Below are positions 1 through 9,600 of a DNA stretch of 64,000 nucleotides, in pieces. The position numbers and the translations under genes are program-made. The stretch covers positions 2,418,001 through 2,482,000 of the forward strand of contig NZ_JAYDCJ010000003.1 in NCBI RefSeq assembly GCF_034555935.1, in the 5' to 3' direction. The stretch's first letter is position 1. Each line of letters starts with the position of its first letter. Under the pieces are notes generated by a model. It made no database searches, had not been told where the DNA came from, and saw nothing but the letters and a program-made list of their open reading frames with translations. This DNA is from Marinobacter qingdaonensis. Its GTDB lineage: Bacteria; Pseudomonadota; Gammaproteobacteria; Pseudomonadales; Oleiphilaceae.

Positions 1-791
1 AGGCCATCAAGAAAGCGACCGGTGACATTCTCGTGTTTTCGGATGTCGCTACGTCCATCCCCGAAGATGCCTTACGAAAGCTTGTCCGGTATTTTCAGGA
101 CCCTGCCGTGGGCGCCGTGTCCAGTGAAGACCGTTTTGTCAGCCGCGACGGCAATCTTGTGGGTGAGGGCGCCTATGTTCGGTATGAAATGTGGCTGCGA
201 GGACTGGAATCGGAGCGTGGGGGAATTGTTGGGCTAAGCGGCTCTTTTTTTGCTGCCCGTAAAGCGGTTTGTGAGGAGCACTGGGATATTTATTCTCCCA
301 GTGATTTTAACACTGCTCTGAATTGCGCAAGGAACGATTTGGTCGCGGTCACTGCCCCCGACGTGCTTGGTTACTACCAGGACGTGAGTGACCCCTCCAA
401 GGAATACCAGAGGAAAATACGAACCGTTATTCGGGGCTTGACCGCCCTGGGGCGCCACGTCGAAGTGCTTAATCCCCTCCGTTTCGGCCTGTTCTCCTTC
501 CAGGTTTTTAGTCATAAGCTGATGCGCTGGGCGGTACCCTGGTTTCAGGTGCTATTGTTGATGACATCGTTGCTGTTGGCTGGACGTGGACCGGTGTATC
601 AGCTGGTGCTGCTGGGTCAGATTGCGGTGTACGGACTGGTTATGCTGGGGTGGGTGTTGCCCGAGGTCAGGAATCGCGCCTGGGTGAAGATTCCGTATTT
701 TTTTGTGCAGGTCAACGTTGCCATTGCACACGCGACGATGAATTACCTTGCCGGTAAGCGGATGACGGTATGGACGCCGTCGAAACGCTGA
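1..791 (+). CDS. Family 2 glycosyltransferase, membrane-anchored, 5' end missing
   Basis: The frame is open from the first bases of the window (GCC at 3), so the start lies upstream. The visible part, about 260 residues, carries the end of a GT2 fold: an FSDVATSIP stretch where a DxD-type metal site is expected, a GLSGSFFAARK segment and a QRKIRTVIRGL stretch resembling the Q/RxxRW region of processive glycosyltransferases. The C-terminal third is hydrophobic, with about three membrane spans followed by a short basic tail. GT2 enzymes of this layout add sugars to a polyprenyl-linked or growing polysaccharide at the cytoplasmic membrane. The next gene starts inside its last codons (22 bp overlap), so the two are probably co-translated. 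The exosortase A genes nearby suggest a role in exopolysaccharide assembly. The sugar cannot be inferred. The N-terminal nucleotide-binding part is not visible. Confidence 0.85.
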   Translation, partial: AIKKATGDILVFSDVATSIPEDALRKLVRYFQDPAVGAVSSEDRFVSRDGNLVGEGAYVRYEMWLRGLESERGGIVGLSGSFFAARKAVCEEHWDIYSPSDFNTALNCARNDLVAVTAPDVLGYYQDVSDPSKEYQRKIRTVIRGLTALGRHVEVLNPLRFGLFSFQVFSHKLMRWAVPWFQVLLLMTSLLLAGRGPVYQLVLLGQIAVYGLVMLGWVLPEVRNRAWVKIPYFFVQVNVAIAHATMNYLAGKRMTVWTPSKR

Positions 792-1966
792 TCAGCGAGC
801 GCAGAATGGCGGTGGGTAAGCTTCGGCCCGTCGGCAGCCGGGTGCCGAAATGTGTCAAACGAATGCACGGGCGCCCGGAATTGGACTGGGACACGCGATA
901 CCACACCGAGTGTTCGGCGTCCGGAACTGACGCCCTGTCTATGGCAGTGGCGGTCTCAATGGCTGGGCGTCCGGCCGACTCCACGCCTGAGGTGCTATTA
1001 CCTGCATACGGTTGCCCCGATCTCGTTGCCGCCATCATTGCCCAAGGCGCCAAGCCGATTCTGGTGGATCTGGTGCCTGACTCACCGTACATGGACCTGG
1101 AACACGCGGAACGGGCTATCACCCCAGCCACCGTTGCGCTGATAGGGGTTGGTCTGCTCGGGGTTCCAGAGCGTTTGGACCGACTCTCCGAGCTTTGCCG
1201 TCGCAAGGGGCTGTTCCTGATCGAGGACTCGGCGCAATGCTTTCCACCGGCTTCAACTGAGGGGGGGTGGGCTGATTTCATCGTCTTGAGCTTCGGCCGG
1301 GGTAAGCCCATCAATCTGATGGGAGGTGGGGCATTGTTGGTACGCCGGGATCTGCTAGATCGGGCGCAGCCCGTGCTTGAAAACTTCCCGATTATTGGCT
1401 TTGGATCCGGCCTAAAGTGGGCATTCAGGCGCTGGTTGTTCAATTTTTTGCTGCACCGAATACCTTATCGTGTCCTGGAAAAGTTGCCAGGCCTGAAGCT
1501 CGGTGAGACCAGATTTAGGTCGCTTCAACAGACTCAGAGACTGGCGTTGCCACAAGAAGTGCTGTCCTCGGGCGTTGCACATTTCAGTTGTCGCCCGCCG
1601 ACTCATTCTGGCTATGTTTCGGAGCTGGTGGAATTATCAAAATTTGGCTGGAGAAGCCTCGACGGAACAACTAGCCCAAGCGGTGCCAATCGATTGCCCA
1701 GGAATCGTTTTGGGCTGCTGGCACCGTCGGGCCATTTGAGAGATTTGGTTGAATACGCTCTCAATGATGCCGGGATTGGCGCCAGTGGGTTTTATCGACA
1801 GATTCTTCCGGAGATAGACGGGCTCGAAGCGCTTTTCAGTAACACGGACTACCCGAATGCACGCAACTTCGCTGACAGGTTGCTAACTCTGCCAAGTCAT
1901 GAAGACGTCACTGAAGCTGATGTGACCCGTATCAACAAGATCCTACGGGCCCTCAGCCAGGAATAA
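770..1966 (+). CDS. DegT/DnrJ/EryC1/StrS-family PLP aminotransferase
   Basis: This protein of about 398 residues has the type I PLP fold of sugar aminotransferases. Visible landmarks are a TECSASGTDAL segment (residues 47-56), an acidic IEDSAQ motif with Asp153 and Gln156 placed to hold the pyridine ring, and LSFGRGKPINL with Lys179 in the Schiff-base position. DegT enzymes usually transfer an amino group to a keto-sugar nucleotide, which here would supply an amino sugar for the polysaccharide. The lysine is present, so an active transaminase is likely; the substrate is unknown. The start at 770 overlaps the glycosyltransferase by 22 bp. An in-frame ATG at 806 is an equally plausible start and would remove 12 residues. 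Base composition is low for the window: bases 1621-1680 count 30 of 60 G+C. Confidence 0.85.
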   Translation: MDAVETLISERRMAVGKLRPVGSRVPKCVKRMHGRPELDWDTRYHTECSASGTDALSMAVAVSMAGRPADSTPEVLLPAYGCPDLVAAIIAQGAKPILVDLVPDSPYMDLEHAERAITPATVALIGVGLLGVPERLDRLSELCRRKGLFLIEDSAQCFPPASTEGGWADFIVLSFGRGKPINLMGGGALLVRRDLLDRAQPVLENFPIIGFGSGLKWAFRRWLFNFLLHRIPYRVLEKLPGLKLGETRFRSLQQTQRLALPQEVLSSGVAHFSCRPPTHSGYVSELVELSKFGWRSLDGTTSPSGANRLPRNRFGLLAPSGHLRDLVEYALNDAGIGASGFYRQILPEIDGLEALFSNTDYPNARNFADRLLTLPSHEDVTEADVTRINKILRALSQE

Positions 1967-1984
1967 AATTGCATACACGCAGGT

Positions 1985-2005
1985 ACCCGATATGCCTCTT
2001 CGGGT
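1985..2005. terminator. Weak hairpin between convergent genes
   Basis: ACCCGA (1985-1990) pairs with TCGGGT (2000-2005) across a 9-base loop, in the 52-bp gap between the aminotransferase stop and the stop of the opposing lipoprotein gene. Only a short GTTTAA follows on the plus strand, so it would be a weak terminator serving one or both directions. The position is the main support. Confidence 0.35.
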
Positions 2006-2018
2006 GTTTAACCTGCGG

Positions 2019-3563
2019 TTACTGAACCACGCTGGTTTTAACATCCGAGTATTCGCCGGCCACCCCGTCCGTATCAATCGCCCTGATTTTGAACTGCCAC
2101 TCGCCTTCTTCAAGGTCCCTAACCAGATAGCGATTGGTGCCATCGTTCTCAATGACCTGAGATTGCTCTCCAGCACCTTGCGCATTTACCCGGATGGCGT
2201 CGGCGACAACATAGCCATCGGCGTCATTGTCAATGCGAACCACGACCTGGCCGTCGCTGGTCGAAAACGACCCGAGCTTTTGCCAGGTTCCACCATTGTT
2301 GCGTTGGTCGACCGTGGCAGAGTCAGTGGTCTCGTTGCCGCTGTTGTCCCTGAAGGTAAATTCATACACCGCGTTGGAGGCCCTCAGCCCCGACGATACC
2401 CAGTGTCCGTATAGATCGTAGGAGGTTCCCTGGGTCAGGCCGCTCACTTGCCATGCCGCCGTCACCTCACCGGAACCCGGTTCCATGATGAAATAATCGC
2501 TGCCTATAAAACCACCGTATCCGGTCGAGGCTCGGCCACCTCCCGAAGTCACGAACGCGCTGGATTCATTATCGATGACCCGTTCCTCGCCCTGAACCGC
2601 CCTTTGGTACGAAAGTTCATACTGGGCGATGTCGCTCTCGTTTAACGGACTGCCATCGGTCCTTTGAGTGGGGGGATCCCAGGTAACCAGCACTGACTGA
2701 GTATCCGGTTGGCTGGTATCGTCGCTGGCGCTGGTGCCACCCTGGAACTCTTCCAGATTCGAATAACCATCGTTGTCTGCGTCGCCCGAAGCGTCGTCGA
2801 TGGTGGGGTCGAGGCCGTTGTCGACTTCATAGCCGTCATCAATCCCATCGGCGTCCGTATCCGCCACTGAGGGATCAGTGAGCGCGAGGTATTCATCAGC
2901 GTTGGTCAGACCATCGCCGTCCAGGTCCAAACCTGCATCATCGGGTGAGTCCGGATCGAGACCATAGGTAACTTCCCACTCGTCTGGCAGACCATCGCCA
3001 TCCGTATCGTCGGTGGTCTCAGGCTGATCTCCGGTAGATATCCCTCTTTCCCGAAACAGAATGGCATCAGCTACGACGTAACCGTCGGCATCGTCGCTTA
3101 CTGTGACTCGGCCGGTCAGTGTCGACATTCGGTAGGTCCCCAGCTTGAACCATTCGCCGCCGTTCTCCCTCTGGTCGACCGTTACCGTTTCGGTCACGAG
3201 GTTGTTGGCGTTGTCCAAGTGATGGACCACAAACTTGACGTTGGACCCCCGACGCGGGGTTGACGACCATTTTGCATAGACATCAAAACTGCGAATGATG
3301 TTGAGGTTCCAGGTCGCAACATTGGCGCCGCTTCCTGGCGGAGCAATGAGGTAATCGGTGCCTTGATAACCGGAGATGGAGTCTGAAATTCGCCAGTCTC
3401 CATCCGTGTAGAAGCCAGTATCCTGGCGGTCAATGATGTGTTCGGAGGGGTCGCCCGCGGCTGGGGGGCCTAGCTCATCGAACACAAAAGGTTTCTGAGA
3501 CGCACAACCGGCAAAAAGCGAGCTCGTGATAGACAGAAGTAAAATCCTATTATTTCTGACCAT
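2019..3563 (-). CDS. Surface lipoprotein with two golvesin-type domains and thrombospondin type 3 repeats
   Basis: The ATG at 3563 gives 514 residues and is preceded by a GAGGG ribosome site; longer frames start upstream without support. Residues 1-20 are a lipoprotein signal with lipobox LFAGC (Cys20), so the protein should be anchored in the outer membrane. After it come a golvesin C-terminal/Xly-like carbohydrate-binding domain (GYQGTDYLI ... TVDQRENGG ... DGYVVADAILF), then about 100 residues of DxDxDG calcium-binding thrombospondin type 3 repeats, then a fibronectin III-like segment interrupted by a second golvesin domain (FIGSDYFIM ... TVDQRNNGG ... DGYVVADAIRV). It may hold polysaccharide at the cell surface. 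It sits downstream of the minus-strand operon after a 188-bp gap, so it may have its own promoter. There is no PEP-CTERM signal. Confidence 0.8.
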   Translation of the reverse strand: MVRNNRILLLSITSSLFAGCASQKPFVFDELGPPAAGDPSEHIIDRQDTGFYTDGDWRISDSISGYQGTDYLIAPPGSGANVATWNLNIIRSFDVYAKWSSTPRRGSNVKFVVHHLDNANNLVTETVTVDQRENGGEWFKLGTYRMSTLTGRVTVSDDADGYVVADAILFRERGISTGDQPETTDDTDGDGLPDEWEVTYGLDPDSPDDAGLDLDGDGLTNADEYLALTDPSVADTDADGIDDGYEVDNGLDPTIDDASGDADNDGYSNLEEFQGGTSASDDTSQPDTQSVLVTWDPPTQRTDGSPLNESDIAQYELSYQRAVQGEERVIDNESSAFVTSGGGRASTGYGGFIGSDYFIMEPGSGEVTAAWQVSGLTQGTSYDLYGHWVSSGLRASNAVYEFTFRDNSGNETTDSATVDQRNNGGTWQKLGSFSTSDGQVVVRIDNDADGYVVADAIRVNAQGAGEQSQVIENDGTNRYLVRDLEEGEWQFKIRAIDTDGVAGEYSDVKTSVVQ

Positions 3564-3659
3564 GGGAGCACCCTCTGGAGGCTTGATAGAAAACGTATGG
3601 GAACTCAATGAAGCATGGCACACGGCAGGGATAAATAAACGACGGCGATTAGTTTTTAT

Positions 3660-3673
3660 CCTTTTATAAAAGG
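3660..3673. repeat. 14-bp perfect palindrome in an intergenic gap
   Basis: CCTTTTATAAAAGG reads the same on both strands. It lies in the A/T-rich 188-bp gap upstream of the lipoprotein gene, about 97 bp before its ATG. It could be an operator or part of a promoter (TATAAA core). Nothing else was recognised in this gap, and no intrinsic terminator for the upstream acyltransferase gene was seen. Confidence 0.4.
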
Positions 3674-3751
3674 GCTTTTGATAAGCAAATAGAATTGATT
3701 TTGGAAGCGGAGGCGGAGGGGGTAATCGCCTAATCCGGTCGTTATCGGCGG

Positions 3752-4897
3752 TCAGGTGAATCGCCTCACGAGAGGGCGGGGTTTAAGGCGCTGACGCAAG
3801 GGTACTTCAATCAGGTGATAGCCGAGATGTGAGAGCAACAACACAACCAGCGAGAGGCCGGCCACCAAAATGGCTTGTTCAGTCAAAGACAACAACGCCC
3901 CGGCCGGGGTGCCCTGAAAGAAAGCAATGCTGTCCCGGGTGACATCGAGAACAAACCAGTGGATCAGATAAATTGAATAGGAAATTTTCCCCAGATAGGC
4001 CAGTGGACCGCAATTCAGGATGTGTGGCTGGTCGCCCGGCAGGCGTGCGCAACAAAGTACCAGCCATAAGAAGCCAAAGACCGAGACGACTCCGGGCCCT
4101 GGAAGGGCCATCAGCACGACATTGAACAGCAATACCGGTATGACCAGACTGGCACCCGCGATTTTTAGATAAGAACCTGCCTGGAACCACCGGAAGGCGG
4201 CCACCCCTAGTGCAGCTTCGCAGAGACAACGAATGAGCATCGGCCAGCCTGCATAATGCAGTCCCAGATCGCCAAAATGCCATTCGATCATGGCCAGGGG
4301 GACGAGACAGGTGGCTACGGTCAAAACGGGCGTTCTCCCGGCGATTGGTAGGAGCTTATGCATAAGTAAGGGAAGCGAGAAATAGATCAGCCATTCTGCA
4401 CTGATGGACCACGCTGGCTGGTTCCAGTAGGCCTGCCAATGAAAAGTCTGGACCAGGAGCAGGTTAGTGATCAGAGTTTCGGCGTTCTCATCTCCACTGA
4501 AAGGCGTCGGCAGGTTAGACATACCCACGATGCCAAGCTCGTTCAGCAGCCATTGCAGTCCCTCGAAGGCCACAAATGCCATCAGAACCACGAAATGCAG
4601 CGGATAGATCCGGGCAAATCGGGTCTGCATAAAGATGCGGTAAGTTGTCCTGGAGACACTGTCCTGAAACTGATGGTGGTAAACGTACGCCAGGACAAAG
4701 CCGCTCAGCAGAAAGAAAAGGTCGACACAGAGGTAGGATTTTAAAAAGAGCTTTGATGGTAAGGCCTTCCCAAGATCTGGTAGCAGCACGAAAAAAAAGT
4801 GGTGGTACATGACCAATATTGCAGCAATGCCCCGAAGCGAGGTAAGGCCGACCAGTTCTGTTTTTCCCTGAGGTGACGCTGACGCTGGCCTATTCAT
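3752..4897 (-). CDS. Acyltransferase 3 (OafA/YrhL-type) membrane protein
   Basis: This 381-residue integral membrane protein has about ten hydrophobic spans. The family signature is at the N-terminus: LTSLRGIAAILVMYHHFFF, with the conserved Arg and the His pair, then FLKSYLCVDLFFLLSGFVLAYVY. A second hallmark near the C-terminus is LAYLGKISYSIYLIHW. The family moves acetyl, succinyl or longer acyl groups across the inner membrane onto sugars of O-antigen, exopolysaccharide or peptidoglycan. The length is typical of members lacking an SGNH domain. It is 18 bp downstream of the hydrolase 1 gene and probably the end of the NRPS operon, so it may acylate either the polysaccharide or the peptide product. 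The acceptor is unknown. Confidence 0.88.
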   Translation of the reverse strand: MNRPASASPQGKTELVGLTSLRGIAAILVMYHHFFFVLLPDLGKALPSKLFLKSYLCVDLFFLLSGFVLAYVYHHQFQDSVSRTTYRIFMQTRFARIYPLHFVVLMAFVAFEGLQWLLNELGIVGMSNLPTPFSGDENAETLITNLLLVQTFHWQAYWNQPAWSISAEWLIYFSLPLLMHKLLPIAGRTPVLTVATCLVPLAMIEWHFGDLGLHYAGWPMLIRCLCEAALGVAAFRWFQAGSYLKIAGASLVIPVLLFNVVLMALPGPGVVSVFGFLWLVLCCARLPGDQPHILNCGPLAYLGKISYSIYLIHWFVLDVTRDSIAFFQGTPAGALLSLTEQAILVAGLSLVVLLLSHLGYHLIEVPLRQRLKPRPLVRRFT

Positions 4898-4915
4898 GAG
4901 TTTTAAGTCCGGTGA

Positions 4916-5764
4916 TCAAACAGCTCGGGCGCGCTCGTAGACCCATTCGGTGATGGCGTCCACGACAGCCCTGCGTTCGTTTGGCTCTGACAATATGTGA
5001 CTCGCCTCGGGGCGGTGGATGACCGTCAGGTTGTTGTTGAACGGCACGCCACTGAAGCAATCCTGGAATTGGCCGTGGTACTTGTAGTGTTCGTTGCCGA
5101 GAAAGACGTAAAGCATGTCCAGCCCCCGGTCGTTTAGCCGACCAAGCCCCTGTTCAACCTCTTCTTTGGGCGGGTAACTGGCAAAATCCGGCACTTCGAA
5201 GAACTCCTCTTCGATACCGGAGACCTCAGCGCCTTTTCTCACTTTGCGGAGGCCAAGCTTGCGCAGCAAAAAGGCCATCCAGCGAGACAGCGACAGCAAG
5301 CGCGGGGAGTAATGCATCAAGTGGCTTTTCCAGGTCGTGTAGCAATAGCCATCCAGTTGCACGGTTGCGAGGATGCGGGTATCTGCGAGAGCGGTGCGAT
5401 AGGCGGCAAAGGCACCTGAGCAGAGGCCGTAAAGGATAAACCGGTCGAATCCCTTCCAGCGTTGCAGGTGGTCCATGACTTCCTGGATTTCGTCGATGGC
5501 CGCCTGATTGGCGGTGAGTGTGCCGCGCCTTGCTTCGCTGTCACCGATCCCGGAAAAGTCGAAGCGGAAGGTGGTGATGCCGGCTCTTTCCACCAGCGCT
5601 CGCCCCAGAGTGACCGACAGTCGACATGAACCCACTCGGTGAATCACTCCGGAATTCAACAGGATGACCGCTGTACCCGGGGCTTTGGCTTGATCTTTTT
5701 CGGGTTCGCACAGGATTCCTACCAGGGGCAGTTCGTCTCCCACCATTACGACGCGTTCGCGCAT
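4916..5764 (-). CDS. Alpha/beta hydrolase, exosortase A system-associated hydrolase 1 type
   Basis: This 282-residue alpha/beta hydrolase matches the small hydrolase 1 family that accompanies exosortase A loci. The nucleophile elbow reads G113-L-C-S-G117, so Cys115 stands where serine hydrolases have Ser. FRFDFSGIGDSEARRGT is the typical strand and loop before it, and a late SHILSEP His could complete the triad. The ATG at 5764 is preferred because AAGGGA lies a few bases upstream; an ATG at 5779 overlaps the hydrolase 2 stop as TAATG and is the alternative. The family's substrate is not established. Its place right after two synthetases without a thioesterase suggests release, proofreading or transfer of a thioester-bound chain, which is inference. 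Confidence 0.82.
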   Translation of the reverse strand: MRERVVMVGDELPLVGILCEPEKDQAKAPGTAVILLNSGVIHRVGSCRLSVTLGRALVERAGITTFRFDFSGIGDSEARRGTLTANQAAIDEIQEVMDHLQRWKGFDRFILYGLCSGAFAAYRTALADTRILATVQLDGYCYTTWKSHLMHYSPRLLSLSRWMAFLLRKLGLRKVRKGAEVSGIEEEFFEVPDFASYPPKEEVEQGLGRLNDRGLDMLYVFLGNEHYKYHGQFQDCFSGVPFNNNLTVIHRPEASHILSEPNERRAVVDAITEWVYERARAV

Positions 5765-5778
5765 AATGTTCCCTTTCA

Positions 5779-6564
5779 TTAATGCGTCACCTGGTTGAAA
5801 TAGCTCTCAATGGCGTCAATCACCGGTTTTGGCCACAGAATTCCCCCGACATGGTCCACGTAATTCCAATCGTGGGGAGCGGGGGCCAGTTCTGAATAGA
5901 AGCCCGGGCGCCCGGACAGTTGTTGTTTCAGCCTGTCAAAGGTGTCGGATTCGTGGGACACAATCTGGGCAACCGGCAGATTCAGTTCCTGGGCTTGATC
6001 GTGCAGATTCCACTTCGAGATTGATTCCTGGAACCTTGGTGGCATGCTGAAGCCGTTAAAGTGCAGCGTTCCGTCACTGGCGAGGACTCGGGACCGACTG
6101 GTCTGGGTTCCGCCATTTACAATGGAGGACCGGATGCCGCCAACGTACTCGGCGCCGTCTGCGATGGGATCCCACATCACGAGACGAGAGACCTGGTGGT
6201 GACGGTCGGCTGCCTGCGCCGCGAGCAGGGCGCCCAGACGCAGGCCAATGAGCGCGACACGGGGCACTGCGGCCATGTCCACCAGCTCCTGGATGGCATG
6301 ACCTATGTCATCCACCCAATGATCGGCGGTGTGGCCATCGATATCACCGGCCGAGTCGCCGGTCCCCCGGTAGTCGAAGCGCAACACCGGGTACCCGAGC
6401 TCCGCGAGATTGATTGCCAATCGACGCATGGACTTATGGGCCCTCAAGTACTCCTGACCGAAGGGGTTGCACAGTACGATGCCCTCGTTTCGGTTGGTAC
6501 CTTGCCTGGGATGAAAGAGCCCAAGTAGATAACTTTCTGACGGTCCGAAGTAGAACGCTTCCAA
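5779..6564 (-). CDS. Alpha/beta hydrolase-like protein, exosortase A system-associated hydrolase 2 type
   Basis: This member of the second small hydrolase family of exosortase A loci keeps the fold landmarks FGQEYLRAHKSMRRLA and PVLRFDYRGTGDSAGD. At the nucleophile elbow it reads G107-L-R-L-G111, with Arg109 instead of Ser or Cys. I recall similar Arg-containing elbows in this family, but that should be checked. It may therefore be non-catalytic or use another residue. I chose the TTG at 6564 (261 residues): it has GGGAG upstream, follows the NRPS stop by 46 bp, and no ATG or GTG lies between. The longer frame from 6717 would overlap the NRPS gene by 107 bp. It sits between the synthetases and hydrolase 1, so it is probably co-expressed with them. 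Confidence 0.78.
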   Translation of the reverse strand: MEAFYFGPSESYLLGLFHPRQGTNRNEGIVLCNPFGQEYLRAHKSMRRLAINLAELGYPVLRFDYRGTGDSAGDIDGHTADHWVDDIGHAIQELVDMAAVPRVALIGLRLGALLAAQAADRHHQVSRLVMWDPIADGAEYVGGIRSSIVNGGTQTSRSRVLASDGTLHFNGFSMPPRFQESISKWNLHDQAQELNLPVAQIVSHESDTFDRLKQQLSGRPGFYSELAPAPHDWNYVDHVGGILWPKPVIDAIESYFNQVTH

Positions 6565-6610
6565 TAGATTCTCCCGACGATACTGCGGCCCGGTATGGGA
6601 AGTGGGATGA

Positions 6611-9600
6611 TTACGACGCCCCAAACAGGCGCCGGAAGACTCCCCGACCGGTTTTTCTGACCTTCTCTGTTGATGGTTGTTCGGGTTCCTGATCCACCTG
6701 ACTTCGTTTTTGGTCAATCAGGTTGGCCAGTTGTTCCAGGGTATTCACCCAAAGATCCTGGGGCATGAGCCTGGCCCCAAACGCGTGTTCAATTTCCACA
6801 ATTACTTTGAGCGCAAGCAATGAATGCCCGCCAACGTCCAGGAACTGATCTTCCAGCGCGAAATCGTCTCGCTTCAAAAGCACTTTCCAGATTTCCATCA
6901 GGCCGTTTTCAGTGTCGGTCGGAGCCCTGTGAGAGACACGCCGGGCGGCGGAGCTAGGCTGCATCCCGGTCAGAAGCTTGCGGTTGACCTTGCCTGAGGG
7001 CAGGAGTGGCAAATGGTCATGGGCGGTAAATTGCTGTGGCATCATGTAGTCAGGCAGGAACCGGCGAAGGTACTTGCGCAGTTCGGTGCCGGTCGGCTCA
7101 TCATCTCCTGCGTAAGTGAGGTGCGCAATCAGCCTGTGATCATCGGCGCCTAAATCCTGCACCACGACGGCCGCGTCCGCGACGTTCGGATGGCTGCGGA
7201 GGTTGACCTCGATCTCTTCCAGCTCAATCCGGTAGCCCCGCACCTTGACCTGGTTGTCGACGCGGTCGCCGAACTCTATCTGGCCATCGCGAGTCCAACG
7301 GGCCAGATCTCCGGTCCGGTAAAGGCGCTCGCCCTTCGCCGTTGTGACAAACCGGTTGGCAGTTTGCTCCGGATTGGCCCGGTAACCTTGGGCAAGTCCT
7401 GCTCCACCGATCCAGAGCTCACCATAAACGCCCAGGGGCAGACATTCTCCCTGGTCGTCCAGAACATGAAGTTGGGTGTTAGCCAGTGGCCTGCCAATCA
7501 GTATCCGTGGGCGAGCACCGTTTTTCCCTTCAGCGACCCGATGGCAACTGGTCCAGACGGTGGCCTCAGTCGGGCCATACATGTTCCAGAGCTCAACTTT
7601 GCACCCAAGCAGACTTTCGGCCAGATCTGGTGGCAGTTTCTCTCCACCGATCAGTCCCTTGATGGGTCGCTCGGGAGCGAACCCGGCGTTGAGCATTAGC
7701 CGCCAGGTAGCGGGCGTAGCCTGCAAGGTGGAAATGGCCTGTTCGTTGATCAGATCAATCAATCGATGGGGATCACTGCCGTCTTGAGCAGTGGCAATGA
7801 CCACGGTGGCGCCGACCGATAGGGGCAGGAACAGTTCCAGCAGAGAGATGTCGAAGGCCAAGGTTGTGATGGCCAACAGACGGTCTTGTTCTTTGAGCCC
7901 TGGCTCCCTAGCCACGGCCAGCAGAAAATTGTGAAGGGCCCCGTGGCTGATTTCGACGCCCTTGGGCACGCCGGTTGAGCCGGAGGTGAAAATGACGTAG
8001 GCCAGTGTTTCCGGGGCCAGTGCGCAGGGAATCGGATCGGTTGGCTGCTTATCAATGGCAGCTTGTTCCTGGTCCATCAGCACAGTTAGGCCAGAATGGG
8101 CCGACCTTGCCGCCTGCTGGTCGGAGGTGGTTGCCAGTAGCTTTGGCTGGGCCACCGCCAGAATGGCGCGAATCCGTTCTTCCGGGTACACGGGATCAAG
8201 CGGGACATAGGCGGCGCCCAGTTTCCACAAGGCCATTACCGTGGCAGGCAGGTCCGCATCGCGGGGCAGGAGGAGGGCTACGACATCTCCGGCCTCGACC
8301 CCTTGCTCGGCAAAGAAACGGGCGAGGCGGTTCGCCCGTTGGTCCAGGCTGGCGTAGCTAAGGGAGCGCCGGTCATCGACGCTGGCCGGCTTGTCCCCTT
8401 GTTTATTCACCTGCTTCTGGAATTCGCCAAGGAATCCCTGGTTGAAGGACCAAGCGACTTCTGTCTGATTCCATTCCGCAATCATGGCCTTCTCTTCCTT
8501 GTTTGCACAGACCAGGCTCTCCAGCCTGATGTCGTCCTGTTGTTCACACAGGGCCACGGCACTGTCTTTAAAATAGCTCAAAAATCCCTCAATTGTCCCG
8601 CGTTCAAAGAGCTGAACGGGGTATTCAAACCCGGCTTGTAATCCGTCGGTGTGGCGCTTGAACCAGACGTCCAGATCGGTTTCAACACCCACCCGATCCA
8701 GATTTATCTGGAACCGTTCGATGCCGTCCATCTGGTCTTGCCGGTTCCGGACGTCCTGATAGTTAAACAGAGTTTGTGCGATGGGATTGCGTGACGTATC
8801 ACGGGTTGGATTGATGGTTCTGACCAGCAGGTCGAACGGTGCATCCTGGTGTTCAATGGCCTCAAGCAGCGTGTCTTTGACGTGCGTAAGCAGGGACTCC
8901 AACGACGGGTTTTCAGTGACCTTGAACCGGCAAACCATCACGTTGATCATGGGGCCCATCAAATGACTCAGTTCGTCCTGGTTACGGGCATAAACCGGGA
9001 CATTGATAATCAGATCCGATTGCCTCGTGAAGCGATGCAGCATCAGCACGTAGAGAGTCAGCAGGACCATGAAAAACGTGGTTTGATGCCGAATGGCGAG
9101 TGCTTCAAGGCCGGCTACGGTTGTGCCATCAAGCTCGAACTTTACACCCTCAGACCGATGGGGTTGGGCATAGGGTCGTTCGAAATCGGTTGGCAGCTGC
9201 AATACTGGTAGTTCACCGCCAAGCCGGGTTTTCCAGTAGTCCAGGTGGGCGTCCATCACGTCGCTATTCAGCCATTCCCGTTGCCAGACTGCGAAGTCCC
9301 GGAACTGGACTGGCAGCGCTGGTAGAGGGTTGCCCAGGCCCTGACGATAGGCGTTGTAAAGCGTGCACATCTCTTTAAGCAGCAGGTCGAAAGACCAGCC
9401 GTCGAACACCATGTGATGGATCATCAGGAACAACATGTGGTCTTGATCACCCACCCGAATCAGCGAAACCTTGAAGAGGGCGTCAACACCAACATCGAAG
9501 CCATTAGCGGCCTCCTCCCTTAAGGCTTCCTCCAAAGATTGGATGTCGGAGGCGCCATAATCGGCCGGCGATCTGGGCTTGAGATCGATGGCGCGGTCGT

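Noticed and set aside
2019..3563. PEP-CTERM protein sorted by exosortase A
   Set aside because: The C-terminus has no PEP motif, membrane span or basic tail, and the N-terminus carries a lipobox.
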